Assembly: GCA_900770335.1 (NCBI GenBank)
Contig: CAAGKD010000148.1
Span: forward strand, 1 to 31,728
Direction: 5' to 3'
Length of the DNA stretch: 31,728 nt
From: an uncultured Sutterella sp.
Lineage (GTDB): Bacteria; Pseudomonadota; Gammaproteobacteria; Burkholderiales; Burkholderiaceae_F
A program made the position numbers and the translations under genes. Every line of letters starts with the position of its first letter. Position 1 is the stretch's first letter. Of this stretch, positions 17,757 through 25,412 are shown piece after piece. The notes beneath the pieces are model-generated. The model worked only from the letters and a program-made list of their open reading frames with translations. It was not told the origin of the DNA and did not search any database.

Positions 17757-18416
17757 ATGATTCCGCGCGGCATCGGCCTTCTCGGAGGCACGTTCGATCC
17801 CGTCCATTCGGGCCACATCGCGCTCGCGCAGGCGGCGCAGCGCGCGCTCGGCCTTGCTAGAGTGGACTTTCTTCCGGCCGGCGAGCCTTGGCAGAAGGAT
17901 CTCGTCACGCCGGCCGAGCGGCGTCTCGCCATGCTTGAGCTCGCTTTGGATAAAATGCCGGCCTTTCGCATCGAGCCCATGGAGCTCGAGCGCATCGGGC
18001 CCACCTACAGCATCGAGACGCTGCGCAGCCTGCGCCGGCGAACAGGCCCCGCGCTCGGGCTTGCGCTCATCCTCGGCAGCGACCAGTGGAGAAACCTCCA
18101 CACGTGGCGCGACTGGGCCGAGCTCGTTCGCTTCGCCAATCTTGCGGTCTGCCGCAGAGGGGGCGAAGAGATCGGCGCCGAGCCCGAGGTCGAGCGCTGG
18201 AGCGCTCCGCTCATGAGGCGCCCCGAGGCGCTTCTTGACCGTCCCGCAGGCGGCGTCGCCTTCTTTTCGATGCCGCCGCACCTTGCGAGCGCCACCGCCA
18301 TCCGGCGCGTCGTCCGTGCGAAGCCCTTCGCGCTTGCGATGCGCGAGCTCGAGGGGTGGCTTCCCGCTTCCGTTGCGGCCTACATCCGCGCGAACGGTCT
18401 CTACGGGGCGCGCTGA
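17757..18416 (+). CDS. nadD: Nicotinate-nucleotide adenylyltransferase
   Basis: NadD makes deamido-NAD from nicotinate mononucleotide and ATP in NAD synthesis. The 219-residue product has the nucleotidylyltransferase motif GGTFDPVHSGHI near the N-terminus, LILGSDQW in the middle, and the C-terminal SATAIRR (the ISSTxIR-like motif). The ATG at 17757 has GGAG immediately upstream. It is the second gene of a tight group with the secreted protein before it and rsfS 50 bp after it. Confidence 0.96.
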   Translation: MIPRGIGLLGGTFDPVHSGHIALAQAAQRALGLARVDFLPAGEPWQKDLVTPAERRLAMLELALDKMPAFRIEPMELERIGPTYSIETLRSLRRRTGPALGLALILGSDQWRNLHTWRDWAELVRFANLAVCRRGGEEIGAEPEVERWSAPLMRRPEALLDRPAGGVAFFSMPPHLASATAIRRVVRAKPFALAMRELEGWLPASVAAYIRANGLYGAR

Positions 18417-18466
18417 GCGCTCCGAACAGAATTCGTCAAACACACACCAATCAGGCAGAACCCACA

Positions 18467-18868
18467 ATGGAACTCAATCAGCTTGTCGAAACCGCCGTGC
18501 ACGCCCTCGAGGACGTCAAGGCCCGTGACATCAAGGTCTTCAACACCGAGGCGCTCACCGATCAATTCGAGCGCGTGATCATCGCCTCGGGCACGTCGGG
18601 CCGCCAGACCCGCGCCCTCGCGTACTCCGTCTCCGCCGCCGTCAAGCAGGCCGGCGGCGAGGTCCTCGGCATCGAGGGCGGCGACACGGGCGAGTGGATG
18701 CTCGTCGACCTCGGAACGGTCGTCGTCCACGCCCTGCAGCCCAACGTCCGCGACTACTACAACCTCGAGGAGATCTGGGGCGGCAAGGAGGTCTTCCTCA
18801 AGGCCCAGGCCGAGTGCGCGCCCAACCTTATGCCGCACCGCTCCCACGCTCCCGCGGACGCCGAGTAA
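18467..18868 (+). CDS. rsfS: Ribosomal silencing factor RsfS
   Basis: RsfS binds ribosomal protein L14 on the 50S subunit and blocks subunit joining when nutrients are short. The 133-residue product shows the family motifs DIKVFNTEALTDQFERVIIA, SGRQTRALA, GEWMLVDLGTVVVHALQPNV and the YYNLEEIWGG segment. The ATG at 18467 is set by the conserved start. Its stop codon TAA directly abuts the rlmH ATG, indicating translational coupling. Confidence 0.96.
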   Translation: MELNQLVETAVHALEDVKARDIKVFNTEALTDQFERVIIASGTSGRQTRALAYSVSAAVKQAGGEVLGIEGGDTGEWMLVDLGTVVVHALQPNVRDYYNLEEIWGGKEVFLKAQAECAPNLMPHRSHAPADAE

Positions 18869-19336
18869 ATGCGCATCCGCATTCTTGCCGTCGGGCAGCA
18901 CATCTCCGACTGGGCGCAGGACGCCGTCCGGGGGTATCTTGCGCGCTTCCCGCGCACCTGGCCCGTCGAGTTGCGCGAGACGCGCACCGAGCCGCGTGCG
19001 GGGCAGACGCCTGCGCGCCTGATGGCGCTTGAGGGCGAGCGGCTCCTTTCCGCGATCGAACCCGATGACTTCGTCGTCATCATGGATGAGCGCGGGCGGG
19101 ACTTCACGACCGTCGAGTTCGCGCAGTCTCTGCGCGAATGGAGCCGCGAGGCACCCCGCATCGTCTTCGTGATCGGCGGCCCCGACGGGCTCGCCCCGGA
19201 GGTCAAGGCGAGGGCGAACCGCACGATGCGCCTCTCGGCCATGACGCTGCCGCACGCGCTTGCGCGGGTGCTGCTCGCCGAACAGCTTTACCGCGCCTGG
19301 TCGATCGAGGCCGGACATCCCTATCACCGGGCCTGA
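18869..19336 (+). CDS. rlmH: 23S rRNA pseudouridine-1915 N3-methyltransferase
   Basis: RlmH is a SPOUT (knotted) methyltransferase that methylates pseudouridine 1915 in helix 69 of 23S rRNA on assembled ribosomes. The 155 residues are the usual length. Motifs are DERGRDFTTVEFA, the SAM-binding FVIGGPDGL, and the C-terminal knot LPHALARVLLAEQLYRAWSI ending in GHPYHRA. It begins on the base after the rsfS stop, and maf follows 19 bp later. Confidence 0.97.
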   Translation: MRIRILAVGQHISDWAQDAVRGYLARFPRTWPVELRETRTEPRAGQTPARLMALEGERLLSAIEPDDFVVIMDERGRDFTTVEFAQSLREWSREAPRIVFVIGGPDGLAPEVKARANRTMRLSAMTLPHALARVLLAEQLYRAWSIEAGHPYHRA

Positions 19337-19355
19337 GTCCCGGAAGGAGCGCGCA

Positions 19356-19988
19356 ATGCCTCACATCTATCTCGCGAGCAAGAGCCCGAGGCGGCGGGAG
19401 CTTCTTCGCGCCTACGGCTGGGAGCCCGAGGTGCTCTCCGACCCTTCGGAGCCCCGCGGCTGGTTCGCCGGCGACGAGGAGGAGATGCCCGGCGAGACGC
19501 CCGCGGACTATGTTCTGCGCACGGCCGTCACCAAGCTCATGGACGGCATCGCCGCTCGCGATGAGATTCCGGACGCGGACCGATCCGCCCCGGTCGTCGC
19601 CGCCGACACGGCGGTGAGTCTCGATGGCCGCGTGCTCGGAAAGCCTCGGGACCGCGAGGAGGCCGTCGCGTTCCTGCGCGCGCTCTCCGGGCGCGCCCAC
19701 GAGGTGCGCACGGCCGTCGCCGTAGGCGTCTCGCGCGAGCGCTGGCGCTCGCGGGTCGTGCTCTCGGCGGTCCGGATGCGCGAGCTTTCCGAGGCTGAGA
19801 TCGAGGCGTACGTGAATACGGACGAGCCCTGGGACAAGGCGGGCGGCTACGGCATCCAGGGGCTTGCGGGGCTCTTCATTCGCTCGATCGACGGCAGCTA
19901 CACCGCGATCATGGGGCTTCCGGTCTGCGAGACGGCCGAGCTCCTCGAGGAGTTCGGCCATCCTGCGCCGCGGCTCTCCGGGCGCTGA
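19356..19988 (+). CDS. maf: Maf-family nucleoside triphosphate pyrophosphatase
   Basis: Maf proteins hydrolyse non-canonical or excess nucleoside triphosphates such as dTTP and UTP to monophosphates. The 210-residue product has the N-terminal IYLASKSPRRRELLRAYGW, the catalytic VVAADTAVSLDGRVLGKP, and the GGYGIQGLAGLFI segment. The ATG at 19356 has a strong GGAAGGAG 6 nt upstream. It is the last gene of the nadD group; in many betaproteobacteria rng (RNase G) follows maf, but here a terminator and an opposite-strand gene follow. Confidence 0.95.
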   Translation: MPHIYLASKSPRRRELLRAYGWEPEVLSDPSEPRGWFAGDEEEMPGETPADYVLRTAVTKLMDGIAARDEIPDADRSAPVVAADTAVSLDGRVLGKPRDREEAVAFLRALSGRAHEVRTAVAVGVSRERWRSRVVLSAVRMRELSEAEIEAYVNTDEPWDKAGGYGIQGLAGLFIRSIDGSYTAIMGLPVCETAELLEEFGHPAPRLSGR

Positions 19989-20044
19989 TCCTGGCGTTGA
20001 GCCAGGCCCTGACCGCCCCGTCTGCGGGACGGCCTGAAGACGCA

Positions 20045-20084
20045 AAAGGCGCGGCGCTCCGTCCGGAGTCCGCGCCTTTGTCTT
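20045..20084 (+). terminator. Terminator after maf
   Basis: AAAGGCGCGG (20045-20054) pairs perfectly with CCGCGCCTTT (20070-20079), with inner CTCC/GGAG pairing, followed by GTCTT. It lies between convergent maf and the membrane-protein gene and could work in both directions. Confidence 0.8.
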
Positions 20085-20122
20085 CCCGGAAGGGCGGAGG
20101 AGCCTGCGGCGCCTCATGCACC

Positions 20123-20824
20123 TCATGCGCCGCGTTCGTCGGAGACGTCGGCCGGGTCGAGCGCGCGGACTCTGCGCCAGACGCGCCCGAACGCATAGTG
20201 CAGGGCCGAGGAGAGCATGAGGGCGTACCCGAGGAGCTCCGTCGCCTCCTCGGAGAAGCTCTTGAACGACCCCCAGTTCGAGCAGGCGCTGAAGTGCTCC
20301 CAGAGCCCCTTGAAGCCGTAGAGGCGCGAGTAGACGAGGATGATGACGACGCCCGGGAGCATCAGCATGAACGAGCGACTCGAAACGAAGTCCGCGAGCC
20401 CGGGGAGGATCGTGTCGCGCCCCGCGCGAGCGACGAGCGTCGAGAACAGGCAGAGGAACACGATGAGGACGTACTTCCAGAAGCCGTGGGTGATGAGGTC
20501 GAAGAGCGCGTCAAGCTCGCGGATGAAGAGCGACGCGCAAAAGCCCGAGATGAGCCAGAGGCCGCCGGCGAGCCGCGGGTTTCGCCTCGCCGCGCAGGCG
20601 AAGAGTGCCGCGCAGATGAGAAGGAACGTCTCCTGGATGTTCTCCACCCAGGATTCGATCGCGATCGGGTGCGCGAAGCTGAAGTGATAGAGCCAGCAGA
20701 TGCCGGCGCTCAAAAGGGCGCCGAGAAGGAACTGCAGCGCGCCGGTGAGCAGAATTCGGATGTTCGGGGACATGAGCGAGTCTCGGGAAGGCTTGCGCGG
20801 CTGGTGATGCATATTGATTTTCAT
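20123..20824 (-). CDS. Six-helix membrane protein of unknown function
   Basis: I do not recognise the family. The 233-residue product has about six hydrophobic helices, for example ILLTGALQFLLGALLSAGIC, TFLLICAALFACAA, LAGGLWLISGFCASLFI, YVLIVFLCLFSTLVA, FMLMLPGVVIILVYS and LLGYALMLSSALHYAF, so it is an inner-membrane protein. The start is uncertain: ATG 20824 has GGCGGA 4 nt upstream, while ATG 20773 would begin just before the first helix (MSPNIRILL). The gene stands alone on the minus strand and is divergent from the pseudo-helicase gene. A candidate promoter with an operator-like dyad in its spacer lies at 20881-20909. The ends are charged and there are no other domains. Confidence 0.8.
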   Translation of the reverse strand: MKINMHHQPRKPSRDSLMSPNIRILLTGALQFLLGALLSAGICWLYHFSFAHPIAIESWVENIQETFLLICAALFACAARRNPRLAGGLWLISGFCASLFIRELDALFDLITHGFWKYVLIVFLCLFSTLVARAGRDTILPGLADFVSSRSFMLMLPGVVIILVYSRLYGFKGLWEHFSACSNWGSFKSFSEEATELLGYALMLSSALHYAFGRVWRRVRALDPADVSDERGA

Positions 20825-20880
20825 GCATTCCGCCAAGCCACTTGCGTGGCATGGCGCGGCCGCACCGGGGGATCCGCGAT

Positions 20881-20909
20881 CCTATCACCTGAACGGGCGT
20901 TCATTGCAA
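20881..20909 (-). promoter_or_regulatory. Candidate promoter with operator-like dyad for the membrane-protein gene
   Basis: On the minus strand TTGCAA (20909-20904), a 17-bp spacer and GATAGG (20886-20881) form a weak -35/-10 pair. The spacer contains the inverted repeat TGAACG-N2-CGTTCA (20890-20903), which looks like a TetR-family operator. Binding there would cover the promoter. Confidence 0.5.
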
Positions 20910-21073
20910 AGCAACACTTTGTTCCGATGCTGCAACGATAGCATTTTCGTCAATAAAAACAATGAGTTGAAAACAATCATTTTGCTGAACCTGTTGCTTG
21001 TGAAGCACATTGCGCGCGCATCGGCGGAAGCGTTTGCGCCGAAGAAAAAGAAGGTGGCGGAAAAGGCGTCCTT

Positions 21074-21082
21074 TGCTAGAAT
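21074..21082 (+). promoter_or_regulatory. Extended -10 promoter element for the pseudo-helicase gene
   Basis: TGCTAGAAT fits the extended -10 pattern TGnTATAAT with one mismatch. No good -35 is seen at 17 bp, which extended -10 promoters tolerate. The predicted start near 21090 leaves a leader of about 415 nt. Confidence 0.55.
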
Positions 21083-21505
21083 TTCGCCTCAGGGCCGCCC
21101 GGAGCGGTCCGCCTCCGGCCCAAGTGAAGGCCGCGCCGCTGCGCGCCTGAGGCCGCCCGAGCTGCACGGGATGCGGCGCAGGAGAGGAGGCGAGGGGCGT
21201 CCCGAGGGGATCCCCGGTCCGGGCCGAACCCGAGGCGGCGAAGAGTCCGCCTCTCCCATCCGGACGGGAAGTCCGGCCGCAGGGAGCGCCGGCCGATGGC
21301 CGGCCGCAGCCGCAGGCGAGCGCCGCGGCTCCGACCTCCCCGTGAAGTCAAGAGATTCCAGATGTCAGCCGGTGCGGCGCCTTTCGGGCCGCGTCGGCCC
21401 GGGTCCTCTCCGGCGCGCCTTGCGACCGTGCGTTCGCGCGGGCGCCGATCATGCGCGCATCGCGCATTTCCGCGGAGGACCTTTCTCTCCGAGCAGGAAG
21501 AAAGC

Positions 21506-24500
21506 GTGAACTTTTCCAATTTTCGACTGCCAGACGTAGTCCAACAGAACATCGCCGCCCGTGGCTGGACGACGCTTCTTCCCGCCCAGGAGGCCGTGCT
21601 CGCCCGTGCGGCCGAAGGGAGCGAATTCCTCGTGTGCGCCCATGGCGGCGGCGGCAAGCGCACGGCGCTCGCCGCGCTCCTCGCGGCGCGCCTCAACGCC
21701 GAGTCCGGCACGCTCCTTGAGAAGGGACGCAGGCCGCGCATCGCGGTCGTCTCGCCCGTTCCGGAGGATGCTCTCGCCGTCGCCGAGCGCTTTGACGCGC
21801 TCGTGCTGGGCTCGCGCCTCGCCTCCCTCGTGCTTGGAGCAGGGCGCGACTACGGCCGCGAGCGCCGGCTCGCGCTCGGCGTGGACTTCGTCGCCGGCAC
21901 GCCGGAGGCGATGCTTCGCCAGGGCCGGGAGATTCCGGGCTGGCTTGACGGGGTCGAAGCGGTCTTCGTGACGGACGCCTCCGCGTTCGCGGGGAAGGCG
22001 GGCGCGGAGCGCCTCGCGGCCCTGCGCCCGCTGCTTGAGGTGCTCCCCGAGCCCGTCCGCTCCCGGCTGAGCTTCATCTCGAACCGCTGGAGCGAATCGC
22101 TCGAGGCGCTCGCCCGAAGCCTCTCGCCTGAGGTGAAGGCGGTCCGGATCGGCGCGCTCCACTATGCGCCCGAGCTCTTCGAGCGCTTCCAGGTGCTCTC
22201 CAAGGTCAGCAAGATCGCGCACCTCTCCTACGTGATCAGCCATCTTCCGGACTGCCTGCGCACGCTCGTCTGGTGCGATCGCCGCCGGGCGACGGCCGTT
22301 GCGAAGACGCTCGCCGGGATGGGCTTGTCCGTCCATCTGATTGACGGATACAGCCGGGGGCTGAACGGGCTCGCCGCCTTCATGGCGTCCGGCGCCCGCG
22401 TCGTCGTCACCTCCGAGGCCTCTGACGTGCGCTTTCCGAAGGGGACATTCGACATCGTTTATCTCATGAACCCGCCGACCACGCCGGAGCTCTACGAGAC
22501 CGTGGCGAGCCTCGCGGTCTTTCCGGCCTCGGCCGGGCGCCCCTGGAGCGGCGAGCTGACGACCTTCGTCGGCAAGGAGCAGATCGGAACGTTCCGCGAG
22601 CTCGTCGCCCAGCTTGGGGGCGGCGGCCGGAGCCTCATCAACAACGGGCGTCGTCCGGCGCCCGAGTCTGAGGGGCCCTTCGAGACCCGTGAGGCGGCGC
22701 TTGCCAGAGCCGCGGCGTGCCTCGCCCGGGCCGATGCGGACCTTGCCCGGGAGGGCGCGGACAGGGCGGCGCTCTTCGCCGGCCTCATGGAGAAGAGCGT
22801 CGCCGGCTGCGACGGCCTCACCGCGACCGCGGACGTGCCGGTGCTCTCGCCCCTCGAGTCCGTGTGCGGCAGACTCCATCCTGACGTCAGTGACGTGACC
22901 GGCGAGGCCGAGGAGGCGAGCGTCCGCCCCGTGAAGCGCAGCCGCCGGGCGGAGCCCAAGCCTGCCGAGCAGACGAAGCAGACGGCGTCAAGCGCTTCCG
23001 AACTCGGGGAGCCGGTCTCCCCGGCGGAGACGCCGGTGAAGCCCGCGGCAAGGCGAGGCCGCCGCCGCAAGGCCGCCGAGGCTTTGCCTGAGGCCGTCGC
23101 GCAGGCGCCTCAGAACGCAGCTCTCCTCGCGACCGACGGCGCGGCGTCAGCTTCGAAGTCTTCGGATGCGTCTGCGGAAACGGCTCCAATCTCCGAACCC
23201 ATCTCTGATCGAGCCGATGAGGCTGCTCAAGCCGCGCAGTCCGTGAAAGCTGAACAGGCCGAGCTCGTCGATGAAAGAGGCGCCCCTGAAGCGCTCGAGG
23301 CGTCTGCGGAGCCCGGCGGGACGTCTTCGGAGGCCTCTTCCGGACCGTCTGAATTGAAGTCGTCCGGCGAATCGCCTGACGAGCAAGCCGAGCAAGAGGA
23401 GGTCGTGGAGGACGCGGAGGACGTCGGACGCGAGGCGTTCGACGATTTTGCCGATTACGAACCTTTGCCGCCCCTCGCGCCCCTTCCTCCGCTTCCGGAT
23501 GACGGGGAGGATGACGGGGCGGACTTCAGCGAGGATGATGAGGCGCCGCATCGCCGCACGCTCACCATCCGCGCGGACTACGTTCCCCGCGAGGAGGACG
23601 AGCCCATGGTGATGATCACCGAGCCGCTCTCCTCGAACACGGTCGAGTTGCGCGCCGCGCAGGAGCGGATGCGCCGCGCCATGCGCGGCGACGGGCGGCT
23701 CACGCACCAGATGGTCGGCCGCCGCGGAACCGTCAGGCGCCAGAAGCGCGGTCAGAACGCGCCGATGGGCGAGGTCGAGGGTATTCTCGCGGCCAATCCC
23801 GGCGCCCGGCTCCCCGGCGAGAAGGCGCAGAAGAAGCGTCAGAAGCCCGCAAAGCAGGCGGCCCGCAAGACTCGCCCGCAGAGCGTCGCGCAGAATGCGC
23901 AGGGCAAGGCCGGCAGGACGGATCGCGTCCAGAAAAAGGACCGTCGGAGCCAGAAGCTTCGCAGCCGCCCGGCCGATCAGACGGATGCGCCGCTTCTTCC
24001 GACCGTGGACTTCGCCGCGAGCGAGGCGCTCACCGTGCCGACCGCGGCGATCTCTCCGGCCGACCTGCCGCCCGATGCGTTCGGGCTGCCCGGCGGCGGC
24101 GAGTCCCGTCCGGTGAAGCAGAGGCGCAATGCGAAGAAGCGCAGCGGCAAGCCCGTCAAGGCGGCTCAGGGAGCCGAGAATGCGGCAGCTCCGGCCGCCT
24201 CGGCAGCTCCGGTTGCGGACGGCGCGTCGGGCGAGAAGCCCAGGCGCCAGCGCGGCAAGTTCGGACGCAGGGATGATCGCCGGAAGCGCCGCGAAGATGG
24301 GGCCATGAACGGAGCTGAGAGCGGAGCGGCCCCTCAGGAGGCGCCCGCGCTCGTCGCGCCGCTCGCCAAGGCCGCCCGGGCGGATCAGCCCGATCAGTCC
24401 GGTCAGCTCGATTCGGGCGCATCCGCGCCGGCGGGCGCCGCCCGCGGCGCGAAGTCCGGCCAGAGGAAGGACCGCCCCGAGGGGAAGCGCCGGAACGCCT

Positions 24501-24934
24501 TCCGCAAGAAGGGGCCGAAGCTTCCCCAGCCCTACGGCGGCGAGGCGCAGCCCGACTTTCCCGGCGCGCAGAGCTTCCCCGGGGACAGCAGGCGCGATTC
24601 GGACGATGATGCGGACGACAACTTCGGCAACACCATCGACTTCAAGCCGCGCTCGGGCAAGCGCTCGGGCGCCATGCCCTGGCAGACGGCCGACGCCTAC
24701 GGGCTCGACCGTCCCCAGGCGCTCTCCTTCGCGCAGACGACGCCCGTCGATCGGGACGAGTTCCGCGAGGGGTTCCGCACGTCCTTCGGCGGCGACGCGC
24801 CGGGGCTGAAGCCCGAGAATCCCAAGGGGAAGTTCCGCAAGTTCAAGAAGCCCGGCTTCAAGGGCGGCAGCAGGAAGGGCCCGCGCCGGCAGGGGCAGGG
24901 CGGCTCGAGCGGAGCGGACGGCTCGGCCGAATGA
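21506..24934 (+). CDS. Degenerate DEAD-box helicase-like protein with very long disordered tail
   Basis: The 1142-residue product starts like a DEAD-box RNA helicase (FSNFRLPDVVQQNIAARGW, Q motif glutamine Q28), but the catalytic motifs are altered. Motif I is AHGGGGKRTA (45-54; K51 kept, Thr replaced by R52). Motif II (DEAD) is TDAS (156-159). Motif III (SAT) is SNR (192-194). Motif V (TDxxxRG) is TSEASDVRF (302-310). Motif VI (HRxGRxxR) is absent after Y330. ATP-driven unwinding is therefore unlikely. From about 465 to the end the chain is low-complexity: Ala/Glu/Ser/Pro-rich, an acidic patch (about 625-685), and basic clusters near 515, 775, 875, 915, 990 and 1110-1132. This resembles the RNA-binding scaffold half of RNase E. 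GTG 21506 is chosen for its AGGAAG and because similarity begins there. Function is unknown; an RNA-binding scaffold is my inference. Confidence 0.85.
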   Translation: MNFSNFRLPDVVQQNIAARGWTTLLPAQEAVLARAAEGSEFLVCAHGGGGKRTALAALLAARLNAESGTLLEKGRRPRIAVVSPVPEDALAVAERFDALVLGSRLASLVLGAGRDYGRERRLALGVDFVAGTPEAMLRQGREIPGWLDGVEAVFVTDASAFAGKAGAERLAALRPLLEVLPEPVRSRLSFISNRWSESLEALARSLSPEVKAVRIGALHYAPELFERFQVLSKVSKIAHLSYVISHLPDCLRTLVWCDRRRATAVAKTLAGMGLSVHLIDGYSRGLNGLAAFMASGARVVVTSEASDVRFPKGTFDIVYLMNPPTTPELYETVASLAVFPASAGRPWSGELTTFVGKEQIGTFRELVAQLGGGGRSLINNGRRPAPESEGPFETREAALARAAACLARADADLAREGADRAALFAGLMEKSVAGCDGLTATADVPVLSPLESVCGRLHPDVSDVTGEAEEASVRPVKRSRRAEPKPAEQTKQTASSASELGEPVSPAETPVKPAARRGRRRKAAEALPEAVAQAPQNAALLATDGAASASKSSDASAETAPISEPISDRADEAAQAAQSVKAEQAELVDERGAPEALEASAEPGGTSSEASSGPSELKSSGESPDEQAEQEEVVEDAEDVGREAFDDFADYEPLPPLAPLPPLPDDGEDDGADFSEDDEAPHRRTLTIRADYVPREEDEPMVMITEPLSSNTVELRAAQERMRRAMRGDGRLTHQMVGRRGTVRRQKRGQNAPMGEVEGILAANPGARLPGEKAQKKRQKPAKQAARKTRPQSVAQNAQGKAGRTDRVQKKDRRSQKLRSRPADQTDAPLLPTVDFAASEALTVPTAAISPADLPPDAFGLPGGGESRPVKQRRNAKKRSGKPVKAAQGAENAAAPAASAAPVADGASGEKPRRQRGKFGRRDDRRKRREDGAMNGAESGAAPQEAPALVAPLAKAARADQPDQSGQLDSGASAPAGAARGAKSGQRKDRPEGKRRNAFRKKGPKLPQPYGGEAQPDFPGAQSFPGDSRRDSDDDADDNFGNTIDFKPRSGKRSGAMPWQTADAYGLDRPQALSFAQTTPVDRDEFREGFRTSFGGDAPGLKPENPKGKFRKFKKPGFKGGSRKGPRRQGQGGSSGADGSAE

Positions 24935-24976
24935 TCGCGCTACACTCGAGCGGCTCCACCCAACAGGAACATCTTC

Positions 24977-25360
24977 ATGCGATACCTTGAATTGCGCACG
25001 TTCGCGACGCTCGCCGCGGCTGCGGGCGCGGCCGCGATCCTCGCGGGCTGCGCCGCAAGCGGCGGTCCGGACTCCGGCCGGACGGGCTCCTCGGGCTCCT
25101 CGGGCGCGGCAGGCGCGCGCGATCCGCTTCTGGACGCGCCCTACCACTCCGAGGTCACCTGCACGACCGAGCACCCCGTCACGGTGCTCTCGCGCATCAA
25201 GGAGACGCCCTTCGCTTGCTCGGACCTCGGCGTGAGCGCGACGCTCGACGACCTGAGGGACGCCGGCTGGCGCGTCGTTTCTCTAGACATCGGCGAGGAC
25301 GCCGAGAGCGAGCGCCACGTGGGATTTCCCGTCACGGTGCTGATTCGCAAGCTTTACTGA
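24977..25360 (+). CDS. Small lipoprotein of unknown function
   Basis: The 127-residue product has a lipoprotein signal (MRYLELRTFATLAAAAGAAA, lipobox LAGC, lipidated C25). A Gly/Ser-rich linker (about 27-48) follows, then a small domain with two cysteines (in VTCTTEHP and PFACSDLG) and a mixed alpha/beta look (LDDLRDAGWRVVSLDIG, then PVTVLIRKLY). It has no family I recognise. ATG 24977 follows AGGAAC by 7 nt. The gene lies 42 bp after the pseudo-helicase gene and 52 bp before the aminopeptidase gene, all on the same strand, so these may be co-transcribed. A TACACT at 24941-24946 could be a local -10. Confidence 0.8.
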   Translation: MRYLELRTFATLAAAAGAAAILAGCAASGGPDSGRTGSSGSSGAAGARDPLLDAPYHSEVTCTTEHPVTVLSRIKETPFACSDLGVSATLDDLRDAGWRVVSLDIGEDAESERHVGFPVTVLIRKLY

Positions 25361-25412
25361 CCTGCGCCCCCCCGCCTGAGGGGCGGCCCGAACAATCTGA
25401 GGAGTGCCCGGA

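Larger units (their letters stand above)
20825..21505. other. Divergent region and long leader before the pseudo-helicase gene
   Basis: The left part (about 20880-21060) is AT-rich and holds the candidate minus-strand promoter. An extended -10 (TGCTAGAAT, 21074-21082) points right. From about 21090 to the GTG at 21506 the sequence is a GC-rich leader with perfect hairpins at 21232-21253 (7 bp), 21260-21276 (6 bp) and 21288-21304 (7 bp), and a bulged stem at 21092-21121. No gene is supported in it; an in-frame ATG at 21296 would add 70 Arg/Pro-rich residues without helicase similarity. Confidence 0.65.

Noticed and set aside
20837..21295. Plus-strand open frame spanning the AT-rich region before the pseudo-helicase gene
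   Set aside because: It has no ribosome binding site, mixed composition and overlaps the predicted promoters of both divergent genes.
21092..21400. Possible RNase P RNA or other known structured RNA in the leader, because of GC-rich hairpins and a GAAGUCCGG-like stretch
   Set aside because: The conserved RNase P segments (GAGGAAAGUCC, ACAGAAA) are not present, and the position directly upstream of a gene fits an mRNA leader better.
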